DNA of 64,000 nucleotides, taken from positions 39,977 through 103,976 of the forward strand of contig JAIQFN010000035.1 in assembly GCA_020073265.1 (NCBI GenBank), read 5' to 3'. The first letter of the stretch is position 1. Each line of letters opens with the position of its first letter. Under the pieces are notes generated by a model that was not told the origin of the DNA, did no database searches, and saw only the letters and a list, made by a program, of their open reading frames with translations. This document shows, one piece after another, positions 43,575 to 51,503 of this stretch. The position numbers and the translations under genes were made by a program. Origin of the DNA: Terriglobia bacterium. Lineage in GTDB: Bacteria > Acidobacteriota > Terriglobia > Bryobacterales > Bryobacteraceae.

Positions 43575-44594
43575 ATGACCGTAACTGAAAACGCCAGCGC
43601 GAAATTCACCGGCCCTCAGAAGGCCGCTATCCTGATGGTCGCTCTGGGCGAGAGACTCGGAAGCGAACTTCTCAAGCAGCTCAATGACGAGGAAGTGAAA
43701 GCGGTCAGCAAGGCCATCGTACGCCTCGACAAGGTTACCGCCGACCAGACTGAGTCCGTTCTGGAAGAGTTCTGCCAGGCGGTTACGCACGGCGCCCCGC
43801 ATGGCGGCTTCGACACTGCCAAGCGGATGCTGGCGAACGCCTTTGGAGCCGAGGGCGCGAAAAGAATCGCGGAGCACCTGCCGAAATCCGGAAGGCGCTC
43901 CAGCAAGAATATTGAATCGCTGCAGAGAGCCGATCCGCTGCAGCTCAGCCGCTTCATCGAAGGAGAACATCCGCAAACCATCGCGCTGATCCTTTCGCAC
44001 CTTTCAGCGGCCCAGGCGGCGGCGCTTCTGGGTAGTCTTCCTCTGCCGCTGCGCTCCGACGTCACTCTTCGAATCGCGCAATTGGACCGCGTGTCGCCCG
44101 ACATCGTGGCGCGCATTTCCATCGTGATCTCCGAGAAATTGAAAACGCTTGGGGAATTGAGAGTGGAAGCGCAGGGCGGCCCGCGCTCGGTCGCCGACAT
44201 CCTGAACCGGATGGATTCGGCCCTGAGCGAAGAGATCCTGGGAAGCATCAAGGACGAGCAACCGCTGCTCGACGCGATCCGCCATTTCATGTTCACCTTC
44301 GAGGACCTGCTGCTGCTCGACGCCACCGCGATGAAGGATGTGGTGGCGAAATTGGACAAAAAACTGCTGGTCATCGCGCTCAAGGGAACCAGCGATCAAT
44401 TGAAGAGCCTTTTCCTGCAGTGCATGTCGCAGCGCGGCGCCGAGATGCTGCGTGAAGACATGGAAGCGGCCGGCCCGGTGAGAATCCGCGACGTCGAAGC
44501 AGCCCAACAGCAGATCCTGGCCGTGGTGCAGCAATTGGAGAGCGACGGCGTGATCAGCCTCAAGGGTGGTGGCGGAGACCAGTATGTCGTCTGA
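43575..44594 (+). CDS. fliG: Flagellar motor switch protein FliG
   Basis: 339 residues, the standard length. N-terminal KAAILMVALGERLGSELLKQL binds FliF; middle EGEHPQTIALILSHLSAAQAAALLGSLP; C-terminal FTFEDLLLLDATAMKDVVAKLDKKLLVIALKGTSDQLKSLFLQCMSQRGAEMLREDMEAAGPVRIRDVEAAQ carries the charged torque helix that faces MotA. It overlaps fliH by 11 bases. Confidence 0.97.
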   Translation: MTVTENASAKFTGPQKAAILMVALGERLGSELLKQLNDEEVKAVSKAIVRLDKVTADQTESVLEEFCQAVTHGAPHGGFDTAKRMLANAFGAEGAKRIAEHLPKSGRRSSKNIESLQRADPLQLSRFIEGEHPQTIALILSHLSAAQAAALLGSLPLPLRSDVTLRIAQLDRVSPDIVARISIVISEKLKTLGELRVEAQGGPRSVADILNRMDSALSEEILGSIKDEQPLLDAIRHFMFTFEDLLLLDATAMKDVVAKLDKKLLVIALKGTSDQLKSLFLQCMSQRGAEMLREDMEAAGPVRIRDVEAAQQQILAVVQQLESDGVISLKGGGGDQYVV

Positions 44595-45198
44595 AATTCT
44601 GCTCGGTGAACAATCCTCCGCGGCTCGTGTCTTTTGGCGCACGGTGGCTTCTGTGCCGGCCGGCGCGGTCAGAAACGATCGCTCCGACGCCGATCGCGCC
44701 AACGCGCAGCGCCTGGAGCAGGCCCGCCGCGACGGATTCGCGGAAGGTGTCGCCGCAGGCCGCCGGGAAGCCGAACAGCAAATTCTTCCCGCCGTCGAAA
44801 ACATCGCCCGCACCCTGATCGAGTTGACGCGCATGCGTGAGGTGATGCGCGAGGAAGCCACTCAAGAACTGGTGCGCCTGGCCACCTCCATCGCCGCTCG
44901 CGTCATTCATCGTGAAGTCGCCGTCGATCCCGACGCGCTCGCCGGATTGATCAACGCCGCTTTCTCCAAGCTGCAGGCCCGCGAGATCAGCCGCGCCCGC
45001 GTGCATCCCGCGCTCGAAGCGCTGCTGCGGAAGTGCCTGGAACACTACGGCGCGCCCGTCAACCTGGTGTTGTCGGCGGATCCCGGCTTGAATCCCGGCG
45101 ACCTGGTCTTCGAAACCTCGCAAGGCATCCTGGATGCCTCCGTGGATACTCAGTTGCGCGAAATCGAACGCGGCTTGATCGACCGGTTGGGGAGGTAG
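44584..45198 (+). CDS. fliH: Flagellar assembly protein FliH
   Basis: 204 residues from ATG 44584. A helical N-terminal part (ANAQRLEQARRDGFAEGVAAGRREAEQQILPAVENIARTLIEL) is followed by an ATPase stator-like domain (ELVRLATSIAARVIHREVAVDPDAL ... LVFETSQGILDASVDTQLREIERGL). FliH binds and regulates FliI. It lies between fliG and fliI as usual. Confidence 0.9.
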   Translation: MSSEILLGEQSSAARVFWRTVASVPAGAVRNDRSDADRANAQRLEQARRDGFAEGVAAGRREAEQQILPAVENIARTLIELTRMREVMREEATQELVRLATSIAARVIHREVAVDPDALAGLINAAFSKLQAREISRARVHPALEALLRKCLEHYGAPVNLVLSADPGLNPGDLVFETSQGILDASVDTQLREIERGLIDRLGR

Positions 45199-45205
45199 CA
45201 CACCC

Positions 45206-46528
45206 ATGGCCGCCAGCTCTGCCATCAGCCAGCTTGTTCCGCAGGTCCCGGACCTGGAAGTCCTGCCCTGGGTGGGCGAAGTGACCGAGATGGTCGGGTT
45301 GCTGGTCGCCTCGCGCGGCCCGGTGGTCTCCATCGGAGACTTCTGTGAAGTGCGCACCTCCAACGGCCGCTCTATTCGATCTCAGGTGATCGGATTCCGC
45401 AACGGGCAGGTGCTCTCGCTGCCGCTTGAAGAGATCGATGGCCTGCAGCTCGGCGACCGCGTGATCGCTCGCCGCAACGAGGCTCTGCTGCGCGTGTCCC
45501 CGCAACTGCTCGGGCGCGTGCTGGACGGATTCGGACGGCCCATCGACGGTGGCCCGCCCATCCAGGCGTCCGCGTCCTATCCGCTCTATGCCCCGGCGCC
45601 TTCTCCCCTGGAGCGCGAACATATCGTCGAACCTCTGATTACCGGCATCCGCGCCATCGACGGGCTGCTGCCCTGCGGCAAAGGCCAGCGCGTCGGCATC
45701 TTCGGCGGCAGTGGCGTCGGCAAAAGCACTCTGCTGGGCGCCATGTCGCGCCACAACGACGCCGACGTGAGCGTCATCGCCCTGGTGGGTGAACGCAATC
45801 GCGAGGTGCGCGCGTTTCTCGACAACGAGCTGGGTCCCGAAGGACGCCGCCGCTCCGTGGTGGTGGTGGCCACTTCCGATCGTCCCGCTCCGCTACGAAT
45901 CCGCGCCTGCTTCGTGGCGCTGGCCGTGGCCGAGTATTTCCGCGATCAGGGCAAGAACGTGCTCCTGGTAGTCGACTCGGTGACGCGCCTGGCCATGGCG
46001 CAGCGCGAGATCGGCCTGGCTGCCGGAGAACCGCCCAGCCAAAAAGGATACACGCCTTCCGTCTTCGCGATGCTGCCCAGGATCTTCGAACGATCCGGCC
46101 ACTTCAAGAAAGGTTCCATCACCGGCTTCTTCACCGTGCTGGTGGAGGGCGACGATTTCAACGAGCCCATCTGCGACGCCGCGCGCGGCATTCTGGACGG
46201 GCACTTCATCCTGTCCCGCGAGTTGGCCGCGGCCGGCCACTATCCGGCCATCGACATCCGCCACTCGCTCAGCCGGCTGACCCCGCGCGTGGCTTCGGCC
46301 GAACAGGTTTCCAACATTCAAAAGCTGCGCGAAGCGCTGGGGCTGTATCACGATTCGCAGGACCTGATCCAATTGGGCGCATACGCCGCCGGCAGCAATC
46401 CCAAGCTGGATGCATGCATCCGCGCGCGGCCCGAGATTCTGAATTTCCTCAAGCAGGACGCCCACAGCTTTTCCACTCAGAGCGAAACCATCGAGCGGCT
46501 CGCGAAACTGGCCGCCACGCTGGGATAG
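45206..46528 (+). CDS. fliI: Flagellum-specific ATP synthase FliI
   Basis: 440 residues, the standard length. Walker A GGSGVGKST (~167-175), EGRRRSVVVVATSDRPAPLR, Walker B-like VLLVVDSVTRLAMAQREIGLAAGEPPSQKGYTPSVFAMLPRIFERSG and GHFILSRELAAAGHYPAIDI are all as in the type III export ATPases. It powers substrate unfolding and delivery to the export gate. Confidence 0.97.
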   Translation: MAASSAISQLVPQVPDLEVLPWVGEVTEMVGLLVASRGPVVSIGDFCEVRTSNGRSIRSQVIGFRNGQVLSLPLEEIDGLQLGDRVIARRNEALLRVSPQLLGRVLDGFGRPIDGGPPIQASASYPLYAPAPSPLEREHIVEPLITGIRAIDGLLPCGKGQRVGIFGGSGVGKSTLLGAMSRHNDADVSVIALVGERNREVRAFLDNELGPEGRRRSVVVVATSDRPAPLRIRACFVALAVAEYFRDQGKNVLLVVDSVTRLAMAQREIGLAAGEPPSQKGYTPSVFAMLPRIFERSGHFKKGSITGFFTVLVEGDDFNEPICDAARGILDGHFILSRELAAAGHYPAIDIRHSLSRLTPRVASAEQVSNIQKLREALGLYHDSQDLIQLGAYAAGSNPKLDACIRARPEILNFLKQDAHSFSTQSETIERLAKLAATLG

Positions 46529-46543
46529 CGGCGGGTTCCGAGC

Positions 46544-46984
46544 ATGGCGCAATTCCGGTTTTCCCTCGATCGAATCCTGCGCTGGCGTTCAATCGAACTG
46601 GCCCGCGAGCAAGCCCAACTGCAGCGCTTGATCCAGGAACAACTTCGCTTGCAGATGCTGGCGGCGGCCTTGGGCGACGAACGTTCCAAGCTGGAGTCAT
46701 CGCTGGCCGCGCTGCGCGACCTGCGCGGTCAGGATCTGCGCGCCATGGCCGCTTACGACCTGCGGCTGCGCCGTCAGATCGGAAATGTGGTGCAGGCCGC
46801 CGCCCGGTGCCAGCGCGACCTGGCGGTGCAAAAGAAGAAATACAACGAAGCCAAACAGCGACTTCGGCTGCTGGAGGAACTGAAGGACCGCAACCTCAAA
46901 CGCTGGCAATACGAGCAGGCGCGGGAACTGGAATCGCTCGCCTCCGAATCGTATCTCGCCATGTGGAACAGGGAAGGGAAGTAG
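46544..46984 (+). CDS. fliJ: Flagellar export protein FliJ
   Basis: 146 residues forming an almost continuous coiled coil: FSLDRILRWRSIELAREQAQLQRLIQEQL at the start, and QRDLAVQKKKYNEAKQRLRLLEELKDRNLKRWQYEQARELESLASESYLA at the end. FliJ couples FliI to FlhA. It is the last gene of the flgB operon, convergent with the PilZ gene. Confidence 0.88.
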   Translation: MAQFRFSLDRILRWRSIELAREQAQLQRLIQEQLRLQMLAAALGDERSKLESSLAALRDLRGQDLRAMAAYDLRLRRQIGNVVQAAARCQRDLAVQKKKYNEAKQRLRLLEELKDRNLKRWQYEQARELESLASESYLAMWNREGK

Positions 46985-46987
46985 ATC

Positions 46988-47011
46988 GGCCGCGGGTTCT
47001 AGGAGGCGGCC
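46988..47011. terminator. Weak hairpin between fliJ and the PilZ gene
   Basis: GGCCGC (46988-46993) pairs with GCGGCC (47006-47011) across a 12-base loop, and it overlaps the PilZ stop. There is no T tract on either strand, so termination is only possible. Confidence 0.25.
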
Positions 47012-47325
47012 TGTGTGAGGTCTCGCCAGGATTCCTGCCCGGCCTCGATCTCGTGTACCTGCACGCCGGTGACGAACTCGACGCGCGACGAGTAGTCTCG
47101 CATGCGGCAGTGCCTCACCTCGCCCACGAGACTGCAATCGGCAAATTCGATCTTCACCGAAGTCCCCGGAGGCAGATAGCGCGCCCCGACGAAGCACAGC
47201 CCGCCTTCCGATACGTCCAGCATGCGTCCGGACTCGTGGTCGGCCCGCTCGGCGCGAATCGCCGAGACCCGAATAACCAGGTTGGCCGCGAGGCGAGGGT
47301 GGCGACGTTGCTCTATGCTGCCCAT
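46999..47325 (-). CDS. PilZ-domain protein
   Basis: 108 residues from ATG 47325 (MGSIEQRRHPR). The RRHPRLAANLVIRV opening and the later DVSEGGLCFVGARYLPPGTSVKIEF give the RxxxR and (D/N)xSxxG signatures of a c-di-GMP-binding PilZ domain. It covers only the PilZ domain, with no partner domain. It sits directly after fliJ in convergent orientation, so it may tune motility (YcgR-like by context). An upstream ATG (47352) adds residues before the conserved start. Confidence 0.8.
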   Translation of the reverse strand: MGSIEQRRHPRLAANLVIRVSAIRAERADHESGRMLDVSEGGLCFVGARYLPPGTSVKIEFADCSLVGEVRHCRMRDYSSRVEFVTGVQVHEIEAGQESWRDLTQAAS

Positions 47326-47407
47326 TGGAACCTGAGATCTAGACCTATACAATTCGAATATCGGTGGTTTGCCAGGTAAGCTACATGGGCAAGATTGAGT
47401 TAGATGG

Positions 47408-47421
47408 GGTTGGTTGCGGGG
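47408..47421 (+). repeat. Candidate distal attachment site (att) matching the tRNA-fMet 3' end
   Basis: GGTTGGTTGCGGGG is identical to 59648-59661, which covers the last 11 bases of the tRNA-fMet gene plus 3 bases outside. It is in direct orientation and lies just after the last gene of the flagellar locus. Confidence 0.5.
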
Positions 47422-47533
47422 AACCGCAATGAAAGCAAAGTAGCTACCCTTCCGTATGGTTTCAGCGTATTCTCAAAGTTGGAGGAACGGCCCAGGGGAG
47501 AGCACCGAAGCGCCGTTTTTCTGAGCTGCGCCG

Positions 47534-47590
47534 GCCGCGTCGATGTAACAAAGCCGCGTCGATGCAACAAAGCCGCGTCGATGTCACAAA
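47534..47590 (+). repeat. Three tandem 19-bp repeats
   Basis: GCCGCGTCGATGTAACAAA (47534-47552) is followed directly by copies at 47553-47571 and 47572-47590, which differ from it by one and one or two bases. There are no spacers, so it is not a CRISPR array. Function unknown; it could bind a protein or be a replication-slippage product. Confidence 0.8.
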
Positions 47591-47667
47591 TGGGTTACAT
47601 AAAACTCCGCATCCTCGGGACTCGATTTTCGATCTAAGAGTAACGTGCGACCACGCGGTGGAGTCTA

Positions 47668-47681
47668 ATGACAGATGTCAT
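47668..47681. promoter_or_regulatory. Perfect palindrome, operator-like
   Basis: ATGACAGATGTCAT has 6-bp perfect arms around GA, similar in form to GACA-N2-TGTC operators of BlaI/MecI/CopY-type repressors. It lies about 60 bases upstream of the GGAG-ATG start of the broken gene at 47741. No matching repressor gene is seen in the window. Confidence 0.35.
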
Positions 47682-47740
47682 CGGAAAACGCCGCGCTCGG
47701 CGTCTTACCCCAGGCATTAAAATAGTAAGGAGTTCAAGCG

Positions 47741-48331
47741 ATGACGCGCCGGTTTGAGATCGCCGTTCGCCTTTCGGCCCTGTGAGCGGGATCGGAGAAA
47801 ATCGCTAACCTCTGGGCCCTTCCGGCACCTCGTTGTGCCCCGCTGACGCTGTGGAGGCTCCCTTTGAGAACACCGGTCAGGATGCGGCCATGTGCGTTGC
47901 GGGCAAGCCTATCAGTGGGGGTTTGCCCTGAGTTTTTCCGCCACAAGGTTCTGGATGCGAACACGTTCTTCGCCAACGCAGCCGGCCTTCAGCAGCCGCA
48001 TCTGACGCGCAACGGTTTCGGCGGAACCATCGGTGGGCCAATCCTGAAGAACAGGACGCTCTTCTTCTTCGACTTCAACGGGATTCACGCTCTGACGGCC
48101 GTGACTTCATCGCTGGCCGGTGTTCCCGCCGCCGCCGATCTTCAGGGCACGGGCGTGCGCGCGGACTCGATTTTACCCAGCATCATCGATACCGAAGCGA
48201 ATCGGAAGGCAATGCCCGGCGCGGATTTCGCGAAGTGGCCGAAGCCGGATGACGTCGCGCGCGTGATCCTGTTCCTCGCGAGCGACGAAACGAAAGTGAT
48301 CCACGGAGCCGCGATACCCGTTTATGGCTGA
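47741..48331 (+). pseudogene. Chimeric remnant: TonB-receptor fragment joined to the 3' end of an SDR gene
   Basis: A ribosome site (AGGAG) and ATG at 47741 open a frame that stops after 14 codons (MTRRFEIAVRLSAL), like the start of a signal peptide. From about 47930 an open frame resembles the plug/early barrel region of Oar-like TonB receptors (DANTFFANAAGLQQPHLTRNGFGGTIGGPILKNRTLFFFDFNGI). From about 48150 the same frame continues as the C-terminal end of a short-chain dehydrogenase (SILPSIIDTEANRKAMP ... PDDVARVILFLASDETKVIHGAAIPVYG). Two unrelated gene pieces have thus been fused in frame by deletion or recombination. The stop overlaps the next gene's ATG. Confidence 0.75.
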
Positions 48332-49961
48332 AACCGCCGAACAACTTGACGCGATGTTCCCACGTCTCGACGACGCTCAAATCGAGCGGCTCCGGGCGTT
48401 CGGGATAGAGGGCCGCGTCGATGCCGGAGATATTGTCTTTGATCAGGGCGATCAAACCCATGGCGTCTTTATTGTGCTGAGCGGCAGTATCGAGATCCTG
48501 AGCATATCCAACTCCGGCGAGGCGTCTCTCCGCGTCCTTGAACGCGGTATGTTCACCGGCGAAGTGAACCAGCTTTCCGGCCGGCGCACTTTGGTCCGAT
48601 GCCGGGCGCGCGAAGCCGCCGTGCTGCTGGAGATTGACCGTGCCACGCTGCGCCGCATCATGCAGGCCGATGCCGCTCTCGGCGAGATATTCCTGCGAGT
48701 GTTCCTGATGCGCCGCGCGTTCCTGATTTCGCATTCTGTCGGCGACGCGGTGCTGATCGGATCGACGCATTCCGGAGACACCCTGCGCCTGCGGGCATTC
48801 CTTACTCGCAACGGACATCCGCACATCTATCTGGACGTGGAGCACGACCCTGATGTTCAGAGCCTGCTGGACCACTTCTCGATCGGCGTTGCCGATATCC
48901 CGGTTCTGATCTGCCGCGGCACACTGGTCCTTCGCAATCCCAGCATCGCGGATGCAGCCGCCTGTTTCGGATTGAATGCCGGCATCGACGAGGACGCGGT
49001 CTACGACCTCATCGTGGTCGGCGCGGGTCCCAGCGGGTTGGCCGCGGCGGTGTACGCGGCCTCCGAAGGTCTGAACGTGCTGGTGGTCGAGAGCAGCGCC
49101 CCAGGCGGGCAAGCCGGCGCCAGTTCGCGGATCGAAAACTACCTCGGCTTTCCCAACGGAATTTCCGGACAGGATCTCGCCGGCCGCGCCTTCGTGCAGG
49201 CTGAAAAATTCGGCGCCCAAATCGCCGTCGCGCGAGCCGCCGTAGGCCTGCAGTGCCTGCATGCGCCCTACGCGGTCGAGCTCGATGACGGAGGCTCCAT
49301 GAGAGGCCGTAGCGTCATTGTTGCCGCGGGCGCTCAATACCGGAAGCTGGATCTTCCCAACCTCGCGCAATTTGAAAGCTCCGGCGTTTACTATGGCGCC
49401 ACGCAAGTGGAGGCTCAGGTGTGCAGGAACGAAGAGGTCGTGATTGTCGGCGGCGGAAACTCGGCGGGCCAGGCCGCGGTGTTTCTATCCGGCGTCGCGA
49501 AGCACGTCTACCTGCTGGTGCGCGGCGCAGGACTCGCCGACACGATGTCGCGCTACTTGATTGGCAGGATCGAAGCCTCGCCCTCTATCACTTTCAAGAA
49601 CTGGACTGAAGTCGAAGCTCTGGATGGCTCCGACCATTTGGAGGGCATCCGCTGGCGGAGCGTGGAAACAGGCGCGAGCGAGACGTACGCCATACGGCAT
49701 TTGTTCTTGATGACCGGAGCCGATCCCAACACCTCATGGCTGCGAGGATGCCTGGCTCTCGATTCGAAGCAGTTCATCAAGACTGGCGCCGACGCTGGAC
49801 CGGATTGGCCCTTGCGCCGCGCGCCGTATCTGCTGGAATCGAGCGCGCCCGGCGTCTTCGCGGTGGGCGATGTTCGCTCAGGCAGCCTGAAACGCGTAGC
49901 CGCCGCGGTAGGCGAAGGATCGATGGCGGTCCAGTTTGTGCACAAGGTCCTGGCTGAGTGA
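48324..49961 (+). CDS. Cyclic-nucleotide-binding, thioredoxin-reductase-like FAD oxidoreductase
   Basis: 545 residues in three parts. Residues ~10-125: a cNMP-binding beta-barrel (GDIVFDQGDQTHGVFIVLSGSIEI). Residues ~145-215: a glutaredoxin/thioredoxin-like fold without cysteine pair (LRLRAFLTRNGHPHIYLDVEHD). Residues ~225-545: a two-dinucleotide-fold flavoprotein (VVGAGPSGLAAAVYAASEG for FAD, VVIVGGGNSAGQAAVFLS for NAD(P)H, VFAVGDVRSGSLKRVAAAVGEG). At the place of the thioredoxin reductase CxxC it reads VYYGATQVEAQVC, so it cannot reduce thioredoxin in the usual way. Substrate unknown. The ATG overlaps the SDR remnant's stop. Confidence 0.85.
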   Translation: MAETAEQLDAMFPRLDDAQIERLRAFGIEGRVDAGDIVFDQGDQTHGVFIVLSGSIEILSISNSGEASLRVLERGMFTGEVNQLSGRRTLVRCRAREAAVLLEIDRATLRRIMQADAALGEIFLRVFLMRRAFLISHSVGDAVLIGSTHSGDTLRLRAFLTRNGHPHIYLDVEHDPDVQSLLDHFSIGVADIPVLICRGTLVLRNPSIADAAACFGLNAGIDEDAVYDLIVVGAGPSGLAAAVYAASEGLNVLVVESSAPGGQAGASSRIENYLGFPNGISGQDLAGRAFVQAEKFGAQIAVARAAVGLQCLHAPYAVELDDGGSMRGRSVIVAAGAQYRKLDLPNLAQFESSGVYYGATQVEAQVCRNEEVVIVGGGNSAGQAAVFLSGVAKHVYLLVRGAGLADTMSRYLIGRIEASPSITFKNWTEVEALDGSDHLEGIRWRSVETGASETYAIRHLFLMTGADPNTSWLRGCLALDSKQFIKTGADAGPDWPLRRAPYLLESSAPGVFAVGDVRSGSLKRVAAAVGEGSMAVQFVHKVLAE

Positions 49962-50088
49962 GGTAAGCGCTCTGGCATTACAGGCTTCGGACGCAGCGCT
50001 GCGAAGAGCGATGACCGAGTCCTGGCCGTCTTTGGCGGCATCCAACGTAGGGTGAAGTTTCGAACAGGTTGTCGAGTGGAGAGGACGA

Positions 50089-51501
50089 ATGCGATTCATG
50101 TCGGTTTTCCTGAGCCTGCTGACCTGCACTTATCTCGTCATCGTGTTCCTGGGGCTTCTGCTTGCTCCAGTGCTGTGCGCCCAGCCAGGCCAATTCCAAG
50201 GCAGCGTTCCCGCGGGATCCGCATCGCCCACACCGATCGCGCTGACGCTTCGCGATGCGATCGATCGCGGTTTCCGCACCAACCTCGGGCTGCTGGTCAG
50301 CGGCTCGGCGAGCGAAAGCGCGCGCGGTGAGCGTCTGCGATCGCTAAGCGCTCTTCTGCCTCAAGTGAATGGCGCAGTGAGCGAAACGGTCGAGCAACTC
50401 AACCTGGCCACGATCGGATTCAACTTCCACTTTCCGGGCGTCTCGATCCCCACTATCGTTGGGCCTTTTCACTACACGGATGCGCGCGCATCCGCGTCAT
50501 TCAGCGTGTTCGATTACAACCTCCGCAAGAACTACGGCGCCTCAAAGGAGAGCGCGCGGGCCGCTCAGCTCTCCGTTCAAGACGCCCGGGATCTGGTGGT
50601 GCAGTCGGTAGCGAGCGCTTATCTTCTGGTGATTGCCGGCTCATCGCGGGTGGAGGCGCTGCGCGCCCAGGTGGATACCGACCGGGCGATTTACGATCGC
50701 ACCGCCGATCAGAGGAGTGCCGGGACGGCTGCCGGGATCGACGTACTCCGCGCCCAGGTGCAGTTGCAGCAGCAGCAGCAACAATTGCTCGCTCAAGAAA
50801 ACCAGCTCGCCAAGGACAAGCTGGCCCTGGGGCGGGTGATCGGCTTACCGTCCGGACAGGACTTCACAATCGCGGAGCCAGAGCCATACACGCCGCTCGC
50901 CGCGATGACGCCGGGGCAGGCACTGAGCGCCGCCCTGGCTGAGCGCCCGGATTACCAGAGCGCCAAAGCGACGGTTCGCGCGGCCGAAGAGGCTGTGAAG
51001 GCCGCTCGTGGGGAACGCTATCCGAACTTCAAAGTCACGGCCGACTACGGCGACGTCGGCACAACGCTAAATAATTCGCACGGCACCTTCACGTTTCAGG
51101 CGGCGGCTAAATTCAACATCTTCGACGGCGGACGCATCAGCGGCGATATCATCCAAGCCCGAGCCAGTTTGAAGCAGCGTCAGGACGAGCTGGCCGATCT
51201 CGGGGGCCAGATTGACTACCAGGTCCGCACCGCACTGCTCGATATCCAGTCGGCGGCCGACCAGGTAGCCGTTGCAAGAAGCAGCCTCGACCTTGCCAAC
51301 CAGACGCTGGCACAGGCTCGCGACCGCTTCTCCGCCGGCGTGACCGACAACATCGAGGTCGTACAGGCCCAGGGATCCGTCGCCATCGCCAACGACAATC
51401 TGATATCGGCGCTATATGCGCACAACCTGGCAAAGGTGGAACTCGCCCGCGCCTTGGGGTCGACCGAGCAGCAGATTCAGAAATTCATGGAGGTCAAGTA
51501 G
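50089..51501 (+). CDS. TolC-family outer membrane efflux protein
   Basis: 470 residues with a signal peptide (SVFLSLLTCTYLVIVFLGLLLAPVLCAQ) and two OEP repeats rich in coiled coil: ALTLRDAIDRGFRTNLGLLVSG ... and ALSAALAERPDYQSAKATVRAAEEAVKAARGERYPNFKVTADYG, ending with ARDRFSAGVTDNIEVVQAQGSVAIANDNLISALYAHNLAKVELARALG. It forms the trimeric outer membrane duct for the following HlyD and EmrB proteins. The ATG at 50089 has a GAGAGGA ribosome site. The next gene starts 2 bases later. Confidence 0.93.
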   Translation: MRFMSVFLSLLTCTYLVIVFLGLLLAPVLCAQPGQFQGSVPAGSASPTPIALTLRDAIDRGFRTNLGLLVSGSASESARGERLRSLSALLPQVNGAVSETVEQLNLATIGFNFHFPGVSIPTIVGPFHYTDARASASFSVFDYNLRKNYGASKESARAAQLSVQDARDLVVQSVASAYLLVIAGSSRVEALRAQVDTDRAIYDRTADQRSAGTAAGIDVLRAQVQLQQQQQQLLAQENQLAKDKLALGRVIGLPSGQDFTIAEPEPYTPLAAMTPGQALSAALAERPDYQSAKATVRAAEEAVKAARGERYPNFKVTADYGDVGTTLNNSHGTFTFQAAAKFNIFDGGRISGDIIQARASLKQRQDELADLGGQIDYQVRTALLDIQSAADQVAVARSSLDLANQTLAQARDRFSAGVTDNIEVVQAQGSVAIANDNLISALYAHNLAKVELARALGSTEQQIQKFMEVK

Positions 51502-51503
51502 CC

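Larger units (their letters stand above)
47326..47740. other. Non-coding stretch at the start of the accessory region
   Basis: No convincing gene. A 77-codon open frame (47404-47637) spans repeats and has no family resemblance. The stretch contains a 14-bp match to the tRNA 3' end (47408-47421), a small inverted repeat (TTGCGG/CCGCAA, 47413-47428), three 19-bp tandem repeats (47534-47590) and a 14-bp palindrome (47668-47681). Confidence 0.6.

Noticed and set aside
47299..47400. Sigma-28 site upstream of the PilZ gene (ACCGATAT)
   Set aside because: The -10 is good, but no acceptable -35 at 15-16 bases; left out of the feature list.
47534..47590. CRISPR-like array
   Set aside because: The three repeats are directly adjacent with no spacers, and there are no cas genes in the window.
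47404..47637. 77-codon open frame as a gene
   Set aside because: It spans the candidate att site and the tandem repeats, has no ribosome site and no family resemblance.
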